A stretch of 64,000 nt of DNA from Nostocoides sp. (GCA_016702415.1 JADJEA010000012.1:1-64000), one strand, 5' to 3'. Shown: positions 11,587-21,266, counted from the stretch's first letter. A program made the numbers and translations. Notes: a model not told the origin generated them from the letters alone.

Positions 11587-12611
11587 TCAGTCGCGCGGCA
11601 GCAGGCCGATCGCCGCACGAACCCGGGCCAGGGTGCCCGCGGCGACGACGCGGGCCTTGGCCGATCCTCGGCGACGATCCGGTCGAGTTCCGCGGGGTCG
11701 GCGAGGAGATCGCGCATACGACCCTGGAAGGGTTCCAGGGCACCGACCACGACGTCGGCGACCTCGGCTTTGAGGTCGCCATACCCCTTGCCGGAGAACG
11801 CCGTCTCGAGGTCGGGGATCGTCGTGCCGGAGAGCGTCGCGTGGATGACGAGGAGGTTGGAGACACCCGGCTTGGACTGCGGGTCGTATCTGATCTCGCG
11901 CTCGGTGTCCGTCACGGCCGACCGGATCTTCTTGGCGATGCGCTTCGGGTCGTCCAGGAGGTCGATCAGGCCGAGTTCCGCCGAGGTGGACTTGGACATC
12001 TTCGACGTCGGGTCCTGCAGGTCCTGGATCTTGGCGCTGCCCGTGACGATAAAGGGCTCCGGGACGGTGAGGATGCGGCCGAATCGCGCGTTCATCCGCT
12101 CGGCGAGGTCGCGGGTGAGCTCGAGATGCTGGCGCTGATCCTCCCCGACGGGGACCAGGTTGGAGTCGTAAAGGAGGATGTCGGCGGCCATGAGGATCGG
12201 GTAGGTGAAGAGACCGACATTGGCCGACTGGCCCTTGGCTGTCTTGTCCTTGAACTGCGTCATCCGACTGGCTTCGCCGAATCCGGTCTGGCAGGACAGG
12301 ATCCACGCCAGTTCGGCATGCTCGGGGACGAGGCTCTGCAGGACCAGAGTGGCGCGGAGTGGATCGACCCCGGCCGCGAGATACTGCGCGGCGGTCACGC
12401 GCGTACGCCGGCGCAGGACTTCCGGGTCGGTCGGGACCGTCAGGGCATGGAGGTCGACGACGCCGTAGTAGGCGTCGTAGTCGTCCTGGAGCTTGACCCA
12501 GTTGACCAGCGCGCCGAGGTAGTTGCCGAGGTGCAGCGAGTCCGAGGTCGGCTGCATACCGGAGAAGATGCGCTTCGGGCGCGCGGGAGCGGCGGTGGCG
12601 TCACTGGGCAT
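11587..12611 (-). CDS. trpS: tryptophanyl-tRNA synthetase (C-terminal frameshift)
   Basis: Class I aminoacyl-tRNA synthetase charging tRNA-Trp. The N-terminus has RIFSGMQPTSDSLHLGNYLGA, with the HIGH-equivalent HLGN, and near residue 205 TSKMSKS. Other family blocks are GQSANVGLFTYPILMAADIL and VPVGEDQRQHLE. A single indel near 11660 shifts the last 25 residues; the true end GTLARVRAAIGLLPRD is in another frame with its stop at 11587. Corrected length about 342 residues, normal for TrpS. Start ATG 12611 gives a short Ala/Pro-rich lead. Divergent from galK, 53 bases apart. Confidence 0.93.
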
Positions 12612-12652
12612 CCCCGCATTCTGCCAGGCGAGCCGGGGCGGTTCCACGCAGT

Positions 12653-12658
12653 TACGCT
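12653..12658 (+). promoter_or_regulatory. -10 element TACGCT of galK
   Basis: TACGCT ends six bases before the galK ATG, so transcription would begin at or next to the start codon (leaderless). It lies in the 53-bp divergent gap with trpS. Confidence 0.45.
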
Positions 12659-12664
12659 GCCTCC

Positions 12665-13818
<1,154 letters not shown>

Positions 13819-13891
13819 GCGACGAGACGCGTCGGAGGGACGGGGGGGTGGAGGCGTGGGGCGCGCGGCGCGGTTGGCGGCGCGTGACCGG

Positions 13892-13995
13892 ACCCCCGGC
13901 TACACCAACGCGGCATACCGCGTCCTCGTCGCTGCGTCTGCGCAGGTCAGGCCCCTGGGCTCGGCACCCCCTCTTTCGATGCTGTAGCCGGGGGT
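13892..13995. repeat. 13-bp perfect inverted repeat with 78-base spacer
   Basis: ACCCCCGGCTACA at 13892-13904 and its exact reverse complement at 13983-13995, in the otherwise empty stretch after galK and just before the island. It could close a long RNA stem-loop or be the scar of an element. No protein I recognise is encoded here. Confidence 0.5.
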
Positions 13996-14094
13996 ACGCG
14001 ACCTCGCCCCACACGCAACCCCACGACACCACCTCCGTATGCCGCGCCGACCACCGTCAGTCCCCGCCTGTGGCGATGCGTTGGGACGAACTCA

Positions 14095-14442
14095 TTACCA
14101 GGCGGCAGCGTCGTCAACGTGGGGGATCACGTCGATCCTTGAGGTCGGCTGCATCCAGGGCACGAAGGCCGTAGTCATCATCCACGCCGTGCTGCCCACG
14201 GCGGCGGGCTCGCCGTTCGCTTTGAGGGCTACGCGCCAAACGCCGGCGACGAGTTGGATGTCAATGCACCGTAGAGCTCCGAGCAGACGTCGCCGAGCAG
14301 TCGGCCGGCGAGGGACGCCTTCTCGATGTCGCCAGACCGCCCGCGAGGCCGGCATGTCCTGGGTGTCGATCGGCGCCTTCGTCGGCGCTCCGGCGGAGCA
14401 GCCGGTCAACGCTACGGAGCCCGCGTGGCCTAGGAAGCGCAC
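14095..14442 (-). CDS. possible small lipoprotein, weak
   Basis: A 115-residue open frame whose start reads like a short lipoprotein signal (MRFLGHAGSVALTGC) with an LTGC lipobox. It has no recognised domain. It lies between galK and the IS256-like element, where native DNA gives way to the island. The middle is Arg-rich and may be off-frame, as expected if an indel is present. It could equally be non-coding; nothing else is supported between 14,045 and 14,471. Confidence 0.25.
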   Translation of the reverse strand: MRFLGHAGSVALTGCSAGAPTKAPIDTQDMPASRAVWRHREGVPRRPTARRRLLGALRCIDIQLVAGVWRVALKANGEPAAVGSTAWMMTTAFVPWMQPTSRIDVIPHVDDAAAW

Positions 14443-14471
14443 GTTTGACAGCCGTTGGGGCTCAGAATGAC

Positions 14472-15870
14472 AGAGCCCCGTGGCGTGGTGGGCTTTGAGG
14501 TGGTCCTCGGTGCCCTACTCGCCGCTGTCGATGGCGGCGTGTGCACCAGTATCCACGGCATCGTTGAGCAGTGCCATGGACTCCTCTGAGAGGTAGCGGC
14601 GGTCGCTGGCGATCCATTCGTCGTGCATGTCGATCAGGACCGCTCCGACGAGCCGGATGACGGCGGCGGTGTTGGGGAAGATCCCGACGACCCGGCTGCG
14701 GCGCTTGATCTCTTTGTTGACCCGTTCAAGGGGTTGGTCGACCAGATCTTGCGCCAGTGCGCCTTCGGGAACGCGGTGAACGCGAGGACCTCGGACTTGG
14801 CCTGGTCCATCAGTGGCCCGACTTTCGGGAAGGACTTGGCGAGTTGGTCGCGGACCTCGTCCCATGCCGTGCTGACAGCGTCGGGGTCGGGTTGGGCGAA
14901 GATCGTGCGGAACACTGCGGCGACCATGTCGGCGTGGCTCTTGGGCACGTGCGCCAGCAGGTTTCGGGCGAAGTGGACTCGGCACCTCTGGTGCGCGGAG
15001 CCCCTGGAAGGAGCGCCTGAGCGCCGCGACGAGGCCGGAGTGCTGGTCGCTGATCACCAAGCGCACCCCGGTCAGGCCGCGCTGCTTCAGCGAGAGCAGG
15101 AACGCCCGCCAGAACGTCTCCTCCTCGCTGTCGCCGACGTCCAGGCCCAGGACGTGTCGGGTGCCGTCGGCAGCGATCCCGGTCGCGACGATCACGGCCA
15201 TGGAGACGACGTGGCCGCCCTTGCCGGGCTTGTTCCGCACGTGTAGGTAGGTCGCGTCCAGGTACACGTACGGGAAGGTGATGTCGGCCAGGGAACGGGT
15301 GCGGAACGCGCCCACGGTCTCATCGAGCTGTTCACAGATCCGGGAGACCTCGGACTTGGAGATCCCGGAATCCGCACCAAGCGCCACGACCAGGTCATCG
15401 ACGCTGCGGGTGGACACTCCGTGGACGTAGGCCTCCATCACCACCGCGTACAGCGCCTGGTCGATCCGCCGACGGGGTTCAAGGATTGAGGGGAAGAACG
15501 AACCCTTGCGCAGCTTGGGGATCCGCAGCTCGACATCGCCGGCCTTGGTGGTCAGCAGCTTGGGACGTGAACCATTGCGCTCGGTGACACGGTCCTGGGT
15601 GCGCTCGTAGCGTTGCGCGCCGATCACACCCGCAGCCTCGAACTCGACGAGCTCTTGCAGCACGGTACGGACCGACTCGCGGATCATGTCCACGCCATCG
15701 CCGGCGCGGAACGCCTCCAACAGCTCGGACAGGGCAGACTCGGGTAAGGCCATCGGTGGGTCTCCTTCAGTGGGTGACTTGGTACTTACACACCGAAGAT
15801 CCCGCCGATGGCCGCCAACATCACGCAGCCCCGCCGTTGACCCTCAAAACCCACCACCCCAGGGGACTCT
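14472..15870. mobile_element. IS256-family insertion sequence
   Basis: About 1.4 kb bounded by 29-bp imperfect terminal inverted repeats at 14472-14500 and 15842-15870 (25 of 29 positions match by eye; core GGTGGG-TTTGAGG). One transposase gene on the minus strand fills it. No 8-9 bp target duplication is visible (flanks agaatgac and cctaccat), so a flank was rearranged or the insertion is old. It forms the left edge of the island. Confidence 0.85.
14515..15753 (-). CDS. IS256-family transposase (two compensating frameshifts)
   Basis: DDE mutator-type transposase, 412 residues. The N-terminal helical DNA-binding part (MALPESALSELLEAF) is followed by the catalytic core: D in YVYLDATY, D in ISDQHSG, and E in ERVNKEIKRR. 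Between about 15005 and 14735 the continuous frame is wrong: it reads Arg/Pro-rich, while the correct block (PKSHADMVAAVFRTIF, FPKVGPLMDQAKSE, AHWRKIWSTNPL) lies in another frame. Two opposite indels thus leave the ORF open but replace about 90 residues including a conserved helix. SD GAAGGAGA lies 7 bases before ATG 15753. Confidence 0.9.
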   Translation of the reverse strand: MALPESALSELLEAFRAGDGVDMIRESVRTVLQELVEFEAAGVIGAQRYERTQDRVTERNGSRPKLLTTKAGDVELRIPKLRKGSFFPSILEPRRRIDQALYAVVMEAYVHGVSTRSVDDLVVALGADSGISKSEVSRICEQLDETVGAFRTRSLADITFPYVYLDATYLHVRNKPGKGGHVVSMAVIVATGIAADGTRHVLGLDVGDSEEETFWRAFLLSLKQRGLTGVRLVISDQHSGLVAALRRSFQGLRAPEVPSPLRPKPAGARAQEPRRHGRRSVPHDLRPTRPRRCQHGMGRGPRPTRQVLPESRATDGPGQVRGPRVHRVPEGALAQDLVDQPLERVNKEIKRRSRVVGIFPNTAAVIRLVGAVLIDMHDEWIASDRRYLSEESMALLNDAVDTGAHAAIDSGE

Positions 15871-15882
15871 CCTACCATGTGG

Positions 15883-15900
15883 ATGATGATGATGATGATG
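15883..15900. repeat. (ATG)6 trinucleotide microsatellite
   Basis: Six perfect tandem ATG units in the 260-base gap between the IS256-like element and the toxin gene. On the minus strand it would read poly-His, poly-Ile or poly-Ser, but no supported gene covers it. Confidence 0.8.
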
Positions 15901-15974
15901 GTGGGGGCGCTACATGAGGCCCGAACAAACGCGGGCGAGGCTCCTCAGCCACCGACCGCCACGGTCGCCGCACC

Positions 15975-16046
15975 CAAGTCAGGCAGCTGCAGGATCGGAA
16001 CGACACATCGAAATGGAATTCCACAGCGTTCAGGAGCCGATGGGCA
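15975..16046 (-). repeat. ychF 3'-end relic B
   Basis: Minus-strand reading gives NAVEFHFDV at 16001-16030, matching the YchF C-terminus DVVEFRFNV. The 30 bases that follow (to about 15975) match the sequence just after the ychF stop at 29645-29670 (GGATCGGAAC, TGCAG). The bases on the other side (16031-16046, GCCGATGGGCA) match the repeats at 23976 and 28474. It thus carries both arms of the repeat family and is its leftmost copy. The stop codon is replaced by TCG. Confidence 0.65.
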
Positions 16047-16134
16047 GAACGCGGGCAACTTGATCGCGTTCGATCACCCACGCAGGGCCTCGGGTGTGCG
16101 CGGATCGTCCGTGCAGCACGCGAGCGAGAAGTGA

Positions 16135-16551
16135 TCAGACCGGCACGACGAGCACAATCTCATCCAGCCCAGCGAAGTCCTCAGCGTTCCGGGTCAGCAA
16201 CGGCAGCCCCTCCGCCATCGCAATGGACGCGATCAGCAGGTCTGCGAACCTCCGGCGCGGCTGGCGCCCTGCCGGCCTCACAGCGGCGTGAACCCTCCCG
16301 TAAGCGCGAGCCGCCTCGCTGCCGAACGGGATGGGTTCGAATGCCGCCTCGGCCCGCTGCAGCCGATCCTGTCTGCGTGCACGCTCCGCCAGGTCCTGCG
16401 TGGCGGCCGGACCGGCCGCCAACTCCGCCATGGTGATGGCAGACACCGCGACAGTCCGCGGCAAATGCTCGACGTCGATAACGTCGAGGTCGATGACGAC
16501 CGACGTGTCCAACAGCCCGCTCTCAAGACGCTCAGGCACGGGGTTCCGCAT
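16135..16551 (-). CDS. VapC-like PIN-domain toxin
   Basis: Small ribonuclease toxin of the PIN superfamily (about 138 residues). Acidic active-site residues are visible in LLDTSVVIDLD (Asp near residue 16), TMAELAAG (Glu near 44), RFADLLIASIA (Asp near 99) and TRNAEDF (Asp near 117). Its ATG at 16551 lies inside the antitoxin gene, overlapping it by 20 bases, the usual coupled arrangement. Targets in this family are tRNA or rRNA, but which one cannot be read from sequence. It is the first module to the right of relic B. Confidence 0.85.
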   Translation of the reverse strand: MRNPVPERLESGLLDTSVVIDLDVIDVEHLPRTVAVSAITMAELAAGPAATQDLAERARRQDRLQRAEAAFEPIPFGSEAARAYGRVHAAVRPAGRQPRRRFADLLIASIAMAEGLPLLTRNAEDFAGLDEIVLVVPV

Positions 16552-16786
16552 CTTGATCCACGGCGTCGTCGAGGTCACGCAGGAACTGTTCGTGGTCAAT
16601 GCGCGGGGCGCGGCGGAACAGCTCGCTCACCAGGCGTGCATCGACCAGCCGTTGTCGACGGAGGGGCCGCAACTCACCCACGGGTACGGAGTTCCTCGTC
16701 AGCACGAAGGAGCGTCCTTCGTCCAGCGCCCGCATGATGCGACCGCTGTCGTTGCGCAGTTCCCGTGGACTGATGACCTCACTCAC
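16532..16786 (-). CDS. Phd/YefM-type antitoxin
   Basis: 84-residue antitoxin. The N-terminus VSEVISPRELRNDSGRIM plus VLTRNSVPVGEL is the Phd/YefM DNA-binding fold; the acidic C-terminal tail (DHEQFLRDLDDAVDQD) would wrap the PIN toxin. GTG at 16786 is chosen: it begins the conserved fold, and a perfect palindrome, a likely autoregulatory operator, lies 10 bases upstream. A longer frame to 16891 only adds repeat-derived sequence (NPLPIRLPRRL) shared with another locus and is rejected. Confidence 0.8.
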   Translation of the reverse strand: MSEVISPRELRNDSGRIMRALDEGRSFVLTRNSVPVGELRPLRRQRLVDARLVSELFRRAPRIDHEQFLRDLDDAVDQDAEPRA

Positions 16787-16970
16787 CTGCTCACCGTAGC
16801 ACGCCGTGCTACGGCCCAACGGGCGCCAGGGAGCAGACAGTCTGAGTCGCCTCGGCAGCCTGATGGGTAAGGGATTGACTGATGACCTCACTCACCTGCT
16901 CACCGTAGCACGCCGTGCTACTGCCCAACGGGCGCCAGGGAGCAGACAGTCTGAGTCGCCTCGGCAGCCT
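16770..16970. repeat. tandem duplication of the toxin-antitoxin promoter region (R1/R2)
   Basis: A 109-bp unit starts at 16770 and repeats at 16879, with one difference seen (GCTACG versus GCTACT). The unit includes the first 17 bases of the antitoxin gene, the palindromic operator and upstream DNA. The second copy stops at 16970 where the IS1634-like element begins. Confidence 0.85.
16796..16812. promoter_or_regulatory. palindromic operator of the toxin-antitoxin operon
   Basis: GTAGCACGCCGTGCTAC has perfect 8-bp arms around a central C, 10 bases upstream of the antitoxin GTG. Identical palindromes recur at 16905-16921 and 21184-21200 within the duplicated units. Autorepression through such operators is the rule for Phd antitoxins; assignment here is inference. 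Confidence 0.6.
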
Positions 16971-16986
16971 CCCGAGTTAGGACAAT

Positions 16987-17307
16987 TTAGTGCGCACGCC
17001 TGGGTTGGCTGATGGAGTGGATTGCTGCGTGGAGGTCCTCGGGTAGGGGGTCGGCGGCGGTGATCAGCTGCTCGCCGGCTTCGATGATGACTTCGCGGTA
17101 GCGACGTGTGGTGGTCACGAACCGCTTGATCGACATCCCGGTCGCTGTCTCGATGTGGCGGGTTAGCGCGAGGGCGGCGAAGACGATGGACATGTGCGCC
17201 TCGATCGATTCGCGTTTGTGGTGGAAGATCGGGCGGGCTTGGAGGTCGTGCTTGCTCATCCGGAAAGAGCGCTCAATCTCGTACAGCCGGTGGTAGGCAC
17301 CGGTGAC
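16987..17307 (-). pseudogene. IS1634-family transposase, C-terminal fragment
   Basis: Reads VTGAYHRLYEIERSFRMSKHD and then LQARPIFHHKRESIEAHM, the classic C-terminal end of IS1634-type transposases, and ends at 16987. The N-terminal two thirds lie at 19872-21076, beyond the inserted IS21 element. The break falls between the codons for NAEF and VTGAY, exactly at the GGTGAC target duplication, so the gene was intact here before the insertion. Confidence 0.85.
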
Positions 17308-17477
17308 TGGGTGTGGTCACCTTCTCTGGCCCCAGGTAGCGGTCTGATCGTCACGGATTCTGGCCCCACCTCGGTGGCCGCGGTGGTGCCTTCCTCGGGT
17401 GGGTGTGTCGTCGTGAATGTTGGCCCCACCCGCGGTGAGGGTCTTCACGTCAACGGTTGTCGGCGTGGGAGGTCCCG

Positions 17478-19022
17478 GTGAGGCAGTGGTCCAGGGTGGA
17501 GTTGTTCGAACAGATCCGGCGGGACCGTCGTGCTGATCCGAGCGTGTCGGTCCGCGAGCTCGCGCGATCCCATGGGGTGCACCGTCGGACGGTGCGCCAA
17601 GCGATCGCCTCGGCGGTCCCGCCACCGCGCCAGGCGTATCCGGCTCGGGCTCGGCCGGCGATTGACCCGTGGCGGGAGGTCATCGACGGCTGGCTGATCG
17701 GCGACCAAGAGGTACCGCGTAAGCAGCGACATACCGCGCGGCGGGTGTGGCAGCGGCTGGTCGCCGAACACGACGCGCAGGTCGCGGAGGTGACGGTGTC
17801 CCGGTATGTCGCGACCCGCCGGGTCGAGCTCGGGCTGGTTGACCGGGAGGTGTTCGTCCCGCAGGTCCACGCCCCGGGCGCGGAGGCCGAGGTCGACTTC
17901 GGCGAGTTCGAGACCGTGATCGCCGGAACATCGGTGAAGGTGTGGATGTTCGTGATGCGGCTGTCGCACTCGGGTCGGGCGTTCCACGTCGCCTACGGCA
18001 CCCAAGCCCAGGAAGCGTTCCTTCAAGGGCACGTCGAAGCGTTCGCCCACTTCGGCGGCGTCCCTGCCCGGGTCCGGTACGACAACTTGAAGCCAGCGGT
18101 GACCAGGGTCTTGAAGGGCCGCGACCGGACCGAGTCCGACCGGTTTATCGCCTTGCGCTCCCACTACGGGTTCGATTCGTTCTTTTGCATCCCGGGCAAG
18201 GCGGGCGCGCACGAGAAGGGCGGCGTCGAGGGCGAGATCGGCCGCTTCCGTCGCCGTCATCTGGTGCCGACGCCGACGGTTGCCTCGTTGGCCGAGCTGA
18301 ACCAGCACATCGCTGCCGGCGACGTCGCCGACGACGCCCGGGTGATCACCGGCCACCACGCCACCGTCGGGGTCGAGTTCGCTGCCGAACAGGCCACGCT
18401 GTTGCCGTTGCCGAGCGAACGGTTCGACCCGGGCGTGCTCGAGGCGCGGCGGGTCGACCACCGCTCCCGGGTCTCGATCCGTCAGAACCACTACTCCGTT
18501 CCCGCCCGGTATGTCGGGCGCCGACTCGTGGTGCGGTTCACCGCGACCACCGTCACCGTCTTCGACGGGCCGAAGGTCGTGGCCGTGCACGAGCGGGCCA
18601 CCGGCCGGCACGTCGAGGTCCTGTCCCTCGATCACTACCTCGAGGTGTTGACCCGCAAACCCGGCGCCCTACCAGGCGCGACCGCACTGGCTCAAGCCAA
18701 AGCAGCGGGAGCGTTCACGCCCGCGCATCAACGGTATTGGGACGCGGCCCGCCGCGCCCTCGGCGATGGTCGCGGCACCAGGGCTCTGGTCGAAGTCCTC
18801 CTCGCCCACCGCACCCTCCCGGCCGCGGCGTTGACCGAGGCGATCGACGCCGCCGTCATCGCCGGGATCCTCGCCCCTGAGGCCGTGATCATCGACGCAC
18901 GAGCCCGCGCCGCCACAGCGGCCGCTCCGCCGGTGCCAGTCGGTGACGCCCTGGCCCGCTACGACCGGCCAGCGCCCTCGCTGACCGGCTACGACGACCT
19001 GCTCACCACCAGAAGGGCCTGA
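17478..19022 (+). CDS. istA: IS21-family transposase IstA
   Basis: DDE integrase-type transposase, about 514 residues. The N-terminal helix-turn-helix contains VSVRELARSHGVHRRTVRQA (about residues 15-40). The catalytic core starts at EVDFGEFE (first Asp), then VRYDNLK (second Asp) and HEKGGVEGEIG (Glu). GTG at 17478 is preferred over the TTG 21 bases upstream because GGGAGG precedes it at the right distance. Intact, no frameshift, unlike neighbouring transposases. Confidence 0.92.
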   Translation: MRQWSRVELFEQIRRDRRADPSVSVRELARSHGVHRRTVRQAIASAVPPPRQAYPARARPAIDPWREVIDGWLIGDQEVPRKQRHTARRVWQRLVAEHDAQVAEVTVSRYVATRRVELGLVDREVFVPQVHAPGAEAEVDFGEFETVIAGTSVKVWMFVMRLSHSGRAFHVAYGTQAQEAFLQGHVEAFAHFGGVPARVRYDNLKPAVTRVLKGRDRTESDRFIALRSHYGFDSFFCIPGKAGAHEKGGVEGEIGRFRRRHLVPTPTVASLAELNQHIAAGDVADDARVITGHHATVGVEFAAEQATLLPLPSERFDPGVLEARRVDHRSRVSIRQNHYSVPARYVGRRLVVRFTATTVTVFDGPKVVAVHERATGRHVEVLSLDHYLEVLTRKPGALPGATALAQAKAAGAFTPAHQRYWDAARRALGDGRGTRALVEVLLAHRTLPAAALTEAIDAAVIAGILAPEAVIIDARARAATAAAPPVPVGDALARYDRPAPSLTGYDDLLTTRRA

Positions 19023-19025
19023 CCA

Positions 19026-19799
19026 GTGACCATCACAACCGACGCCGCCGCCGAGGCCGCCGTCAACGCCGCCGCCCGCGAGCTGCACCTGCCCACCGTC
19101 CGCGCCGAAGCCATCCGGCTCGCCGAGATCGCCGTGCGAGAACGACGCACCCACCTGGGCTACCTCGCCGACATCCTCGCGGCCGAGGTCGACGACCGCC
19201 TCGAACGCCGCCACACCCGCCGAGTGACCGAAGCCAAGTTCCCCCGCATCAAACGCCTCGCCGACTTCAACCTCGACGTCGTCCCCAGCATCCCCGCCGC
19301 GACCCTGGGCCACCTCGCGACCGGCGCCTACCTCGACGCCGGCGAACCCGTGGTCATGCTCGGGGACTCCGGCACCGGCAAGAGTCATCTACTCATCGGC
19401 CTCGGCCTGGCCGCCTGCCAGCAGGGCCGCCGGGTCCGGTACATCACCACCGCCCAGTTGGTGAACGAACTCGTCGAAGCCGCCGACGAGCGCGTCCTGT
19501 CCCGCGTCGTGGCCCGATACGCCCGCCTGGACCTGCTGTGCCTGGACGAACTCGGGTACGTCAACGTCGACCCCCGCGGCGCCGAACTCCTCTTCCAAAT
19601 CATCACCGCCCGCGAAGAACGCGCCTCCGTGGCCATCGCCACCAACCTGCCCTTCTCCGAGTGGGGCACCGTCTTCCCCGACCCCCGCCTGGTCGCTGCC
19701 ATCGTCGACCGCGTCACTTTCAACGCCCACATCCTCGAAACCGGCACCCAGTCCTACCGCCTCCGCACCAGCAAGACCACCACCCGCCGTCCCCGCTGA
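19026..19799 (+). CDS. istB: IS21-family ATPase helper IstB
   Basis: AAA+ ATPase (257 residues) that controls target choice with IstA. Walker A is GDSGTGKSHL near residue 109, Walker B LLCLDELGY near residue 175, with sensor block ATNLPFSEW near 205 and DRVTFNAHILE near 235. Starts 3 bases after the istA stop, consistent with coupled translation. Confidence 0.93.
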   Translation: MTITTDAAAEAAVNAAARELHLPTVRAEAIRLAEIAVRERRTHLGYLADILAAEVDDRLERRHTRRVTEAKFPRIKRLADFNLDVVPSIPAATLGHLATGAYLDAGEPVVMLGDSGTGKSHLLIGLGLAACQQGRRVRYITTAQLVNELVEAADERVLSRVVARYARLDLLCLDELGYVNVDPRGAELLFQIITAREERASVAIATNLPFSEWGTVFPDPRLVAAIVDRVTFNAHILETGTQSYRLRTSKTTTRRPR

Positions 19800-19871
19800 C
19801 CCCCCTCAGCCCCAGGGAGTGGAGCCGAAATTCATGACGACAGATGGGGCCAGAGAACTTGACGAAACCCA

Positions 19872-21076
19872 GGTGACGAACTCGGCGTTGGCGGTCCCAG
19901 GTTCCAGGTTGGTGGAGTAGCCCTTCCACCCAGCCAGCATGCGAGCCTTGGCTTCAAGGTCCCGGTTCACCGAGCGGTTCCCGCCATCGAGCGTGATGAA
20001 CCGGTTCCGTTTGATCGGCACCTGCCCCGCGACCGCCTTCTCAGCTTTGGTGACCTGCTCGGTGATGCCCTTGAGGGTACGTCGGCCGCGGGAGTGGGAG
20101 TACTGGTAGTGGGTCCACCAGTGCCCGCGCCCGTCGGACGGCATCGCCGGTAGTGGTTCCAGCAGCCGAAGCCCGTCCGGGACCTGCTCAATGTTCGGGT
20201 GATCCTTGTGCCACTGGGCGATCGCGTACGGCACCGACGACAAACGCGCGCCGAGGATGAAGGTCAACCCGGCCTGCTCGAGCGCGACCCGGTTGCTCCG
20301 GGAGAGCATCCCCGCGTCCGCGACGACGGTGACGGCGGTAATGCCGTGAGCGGCCTGGAACTCTTTGATGACCGGCAGCATCGTGGCCGTTTCGGCCTTG
20401 TTGCCTTCGAAGGCGTTGACCATCAACGGAAACCCTGAGGCGTCCGTCAACAGTCCGATGGTGATTTGTGGCTCCAGGCGCCGCTCCTTGCTAAACCCTG
20501 GCTCGCGGAACCCGTCGCCGGTGTCGGTCTCGAAATACAGCGTGCTCACGTCGAAGAGCACCAACGCACTCGGCCCCAGGTCCGCCCGTGCCGCGCACGC
20601 ACCCGCCAGGCCAGCCCGGAACTCCACCGTGGCGTACGAAGGCAGCCGCCGCGCCATAGTCCGGTAGGAGAGCGTGGCTACCCCGGCCTCATCCAGCACC
20701 CGCAGGCTGTCCAGCTTGCTTGTCGGTTCGATGATCCGCGCGATCACCAACGCCTTGAACACCTCATCGCCGTCCGTGGCGTCCTCGAACCCCAGCACCC
20801 GATAGGCGACCTCGAGCGCGTCGACCAAGTGACCCATCCGCGTCGAGCGGATCGGCAACGCTCCGCCCTTGGCCGGCGCCAAGCCAGGCAGGTCGAACAT
20901 CCCCTGCCCTGCCGAGATCCGTTGCCGCGCAGCGGCCTCAACAACTCCAGCTCGGCATCATCATGGGCTGAGCCGATATGCTCCATCGTGCGCCTCCCAC
21001 CCCGGTTGGAATACACGATCTGAACAGCCCGAGCCCCCGACGAGGTCTTCACCGTACGCACGTGAGGCGACACCAC
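19872..21076 (-). pseudogene. IS1634-family transposase, N-terminal part, interrupted
   Basis: Begins at MVSPHVRTVKTSSGARA (21076), shifts frame near 20935, then continues as MFDLPGLAPAKGG. It has family blocks ARIIEPTSKLDS, LVLFDVSTLYFETD (Asp), GFSKERRLEPQI, VVADAGMLS (second Asp) and IKRNRFITLDGG. It runs into the IS21 end after NAEFVT; the codons beyond 19872 (to a stop at 19806) are IS21 terminus, not transposase. The missing end is at 16987-17307. The product cannot be active. Confidence 0.88.
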
Positions 21077-21183
21077 CCCACAATACGAGCCCGACTAGTG
21101 CACAAATCCGCCAAGCCCCCCACGCATCACCGCAGGTCAACGCCCTGCACCCTCCAGAACCCAAGAATCGTGTCCCAAGTCAG

Positions 21184-21266
21184 GTAGCACGCCGTGCTAC
21201 GGCCCAACGGGCGCCAGGGAGCAGACAGTCTGAGTCGCCTCGGCAGCCTGATGGGTAAGGGATTGA
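21184..21266. repeat. third copy (R3) of the toxin-antitoxin upstream repeat
   Basis: 83 bases identical by eye to 16796-16878, including the palindrome and the TGATGGGTAAGGGATTGA end. It lies on the far side of the IS1634-like element, so the element sits inside a former tandem array. Confidence 0.85.

Larger units (their letters stand above)
17308..19871. mobile_element. IS21-family insertion sequence
   Basis: 2,564 bp with terminal inverted repeats starting TGGGT and sharing TTCTCTGGCCCCA (about 22 of 27 match). It is flanked by the 6-bp target duplication GGTGAC at 17302-17307 and 19872-19877. It carries istA and istB on the plus strand. Extra copies of the subterminal word TGGCCCCAC lie at 17362 and 17423, as is common at IS21 ends. 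Both genes are intact, so it may be the youngest insertion in the island. Confidence 0.92.
16971..21183. mobile_element. IS1634-family element, split by an IS21-family element
   Basis: Without the inserted IS21 element and one target copy it would be about 1.64 kb, the usual size. The ends show short related termini (CCGAGTTAGGACA at 16972 and, inverted, CTGACTTGGGACA ending at 21182; 10 of 13 match). It interrupts a third copy of the toxin-antitoxin upstream repeat: R2 stops at 16970 and R3 resumes at 21184. Confidence 0.7.

Noticed and set aside
14472..15870. Target site duplication of the IS256-like element
   Set aside because: The 8-9 bases on the two sides differ completely.
16787..16891. 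Extended antitoxin start giving NPLPIRLPRRL at the N-terminus
   Set aside because: Those residues come from the duplicated repeat and recur with the kinase fragment at 21267; the Phd fold starts at the GTG 16786.
16971..21183. IS21 istA/istB as recombinase for the ychF cassettes
   Set aside because: The IS21 element has its own target duplication inside another transposase gene and does not abut any ychF relic.
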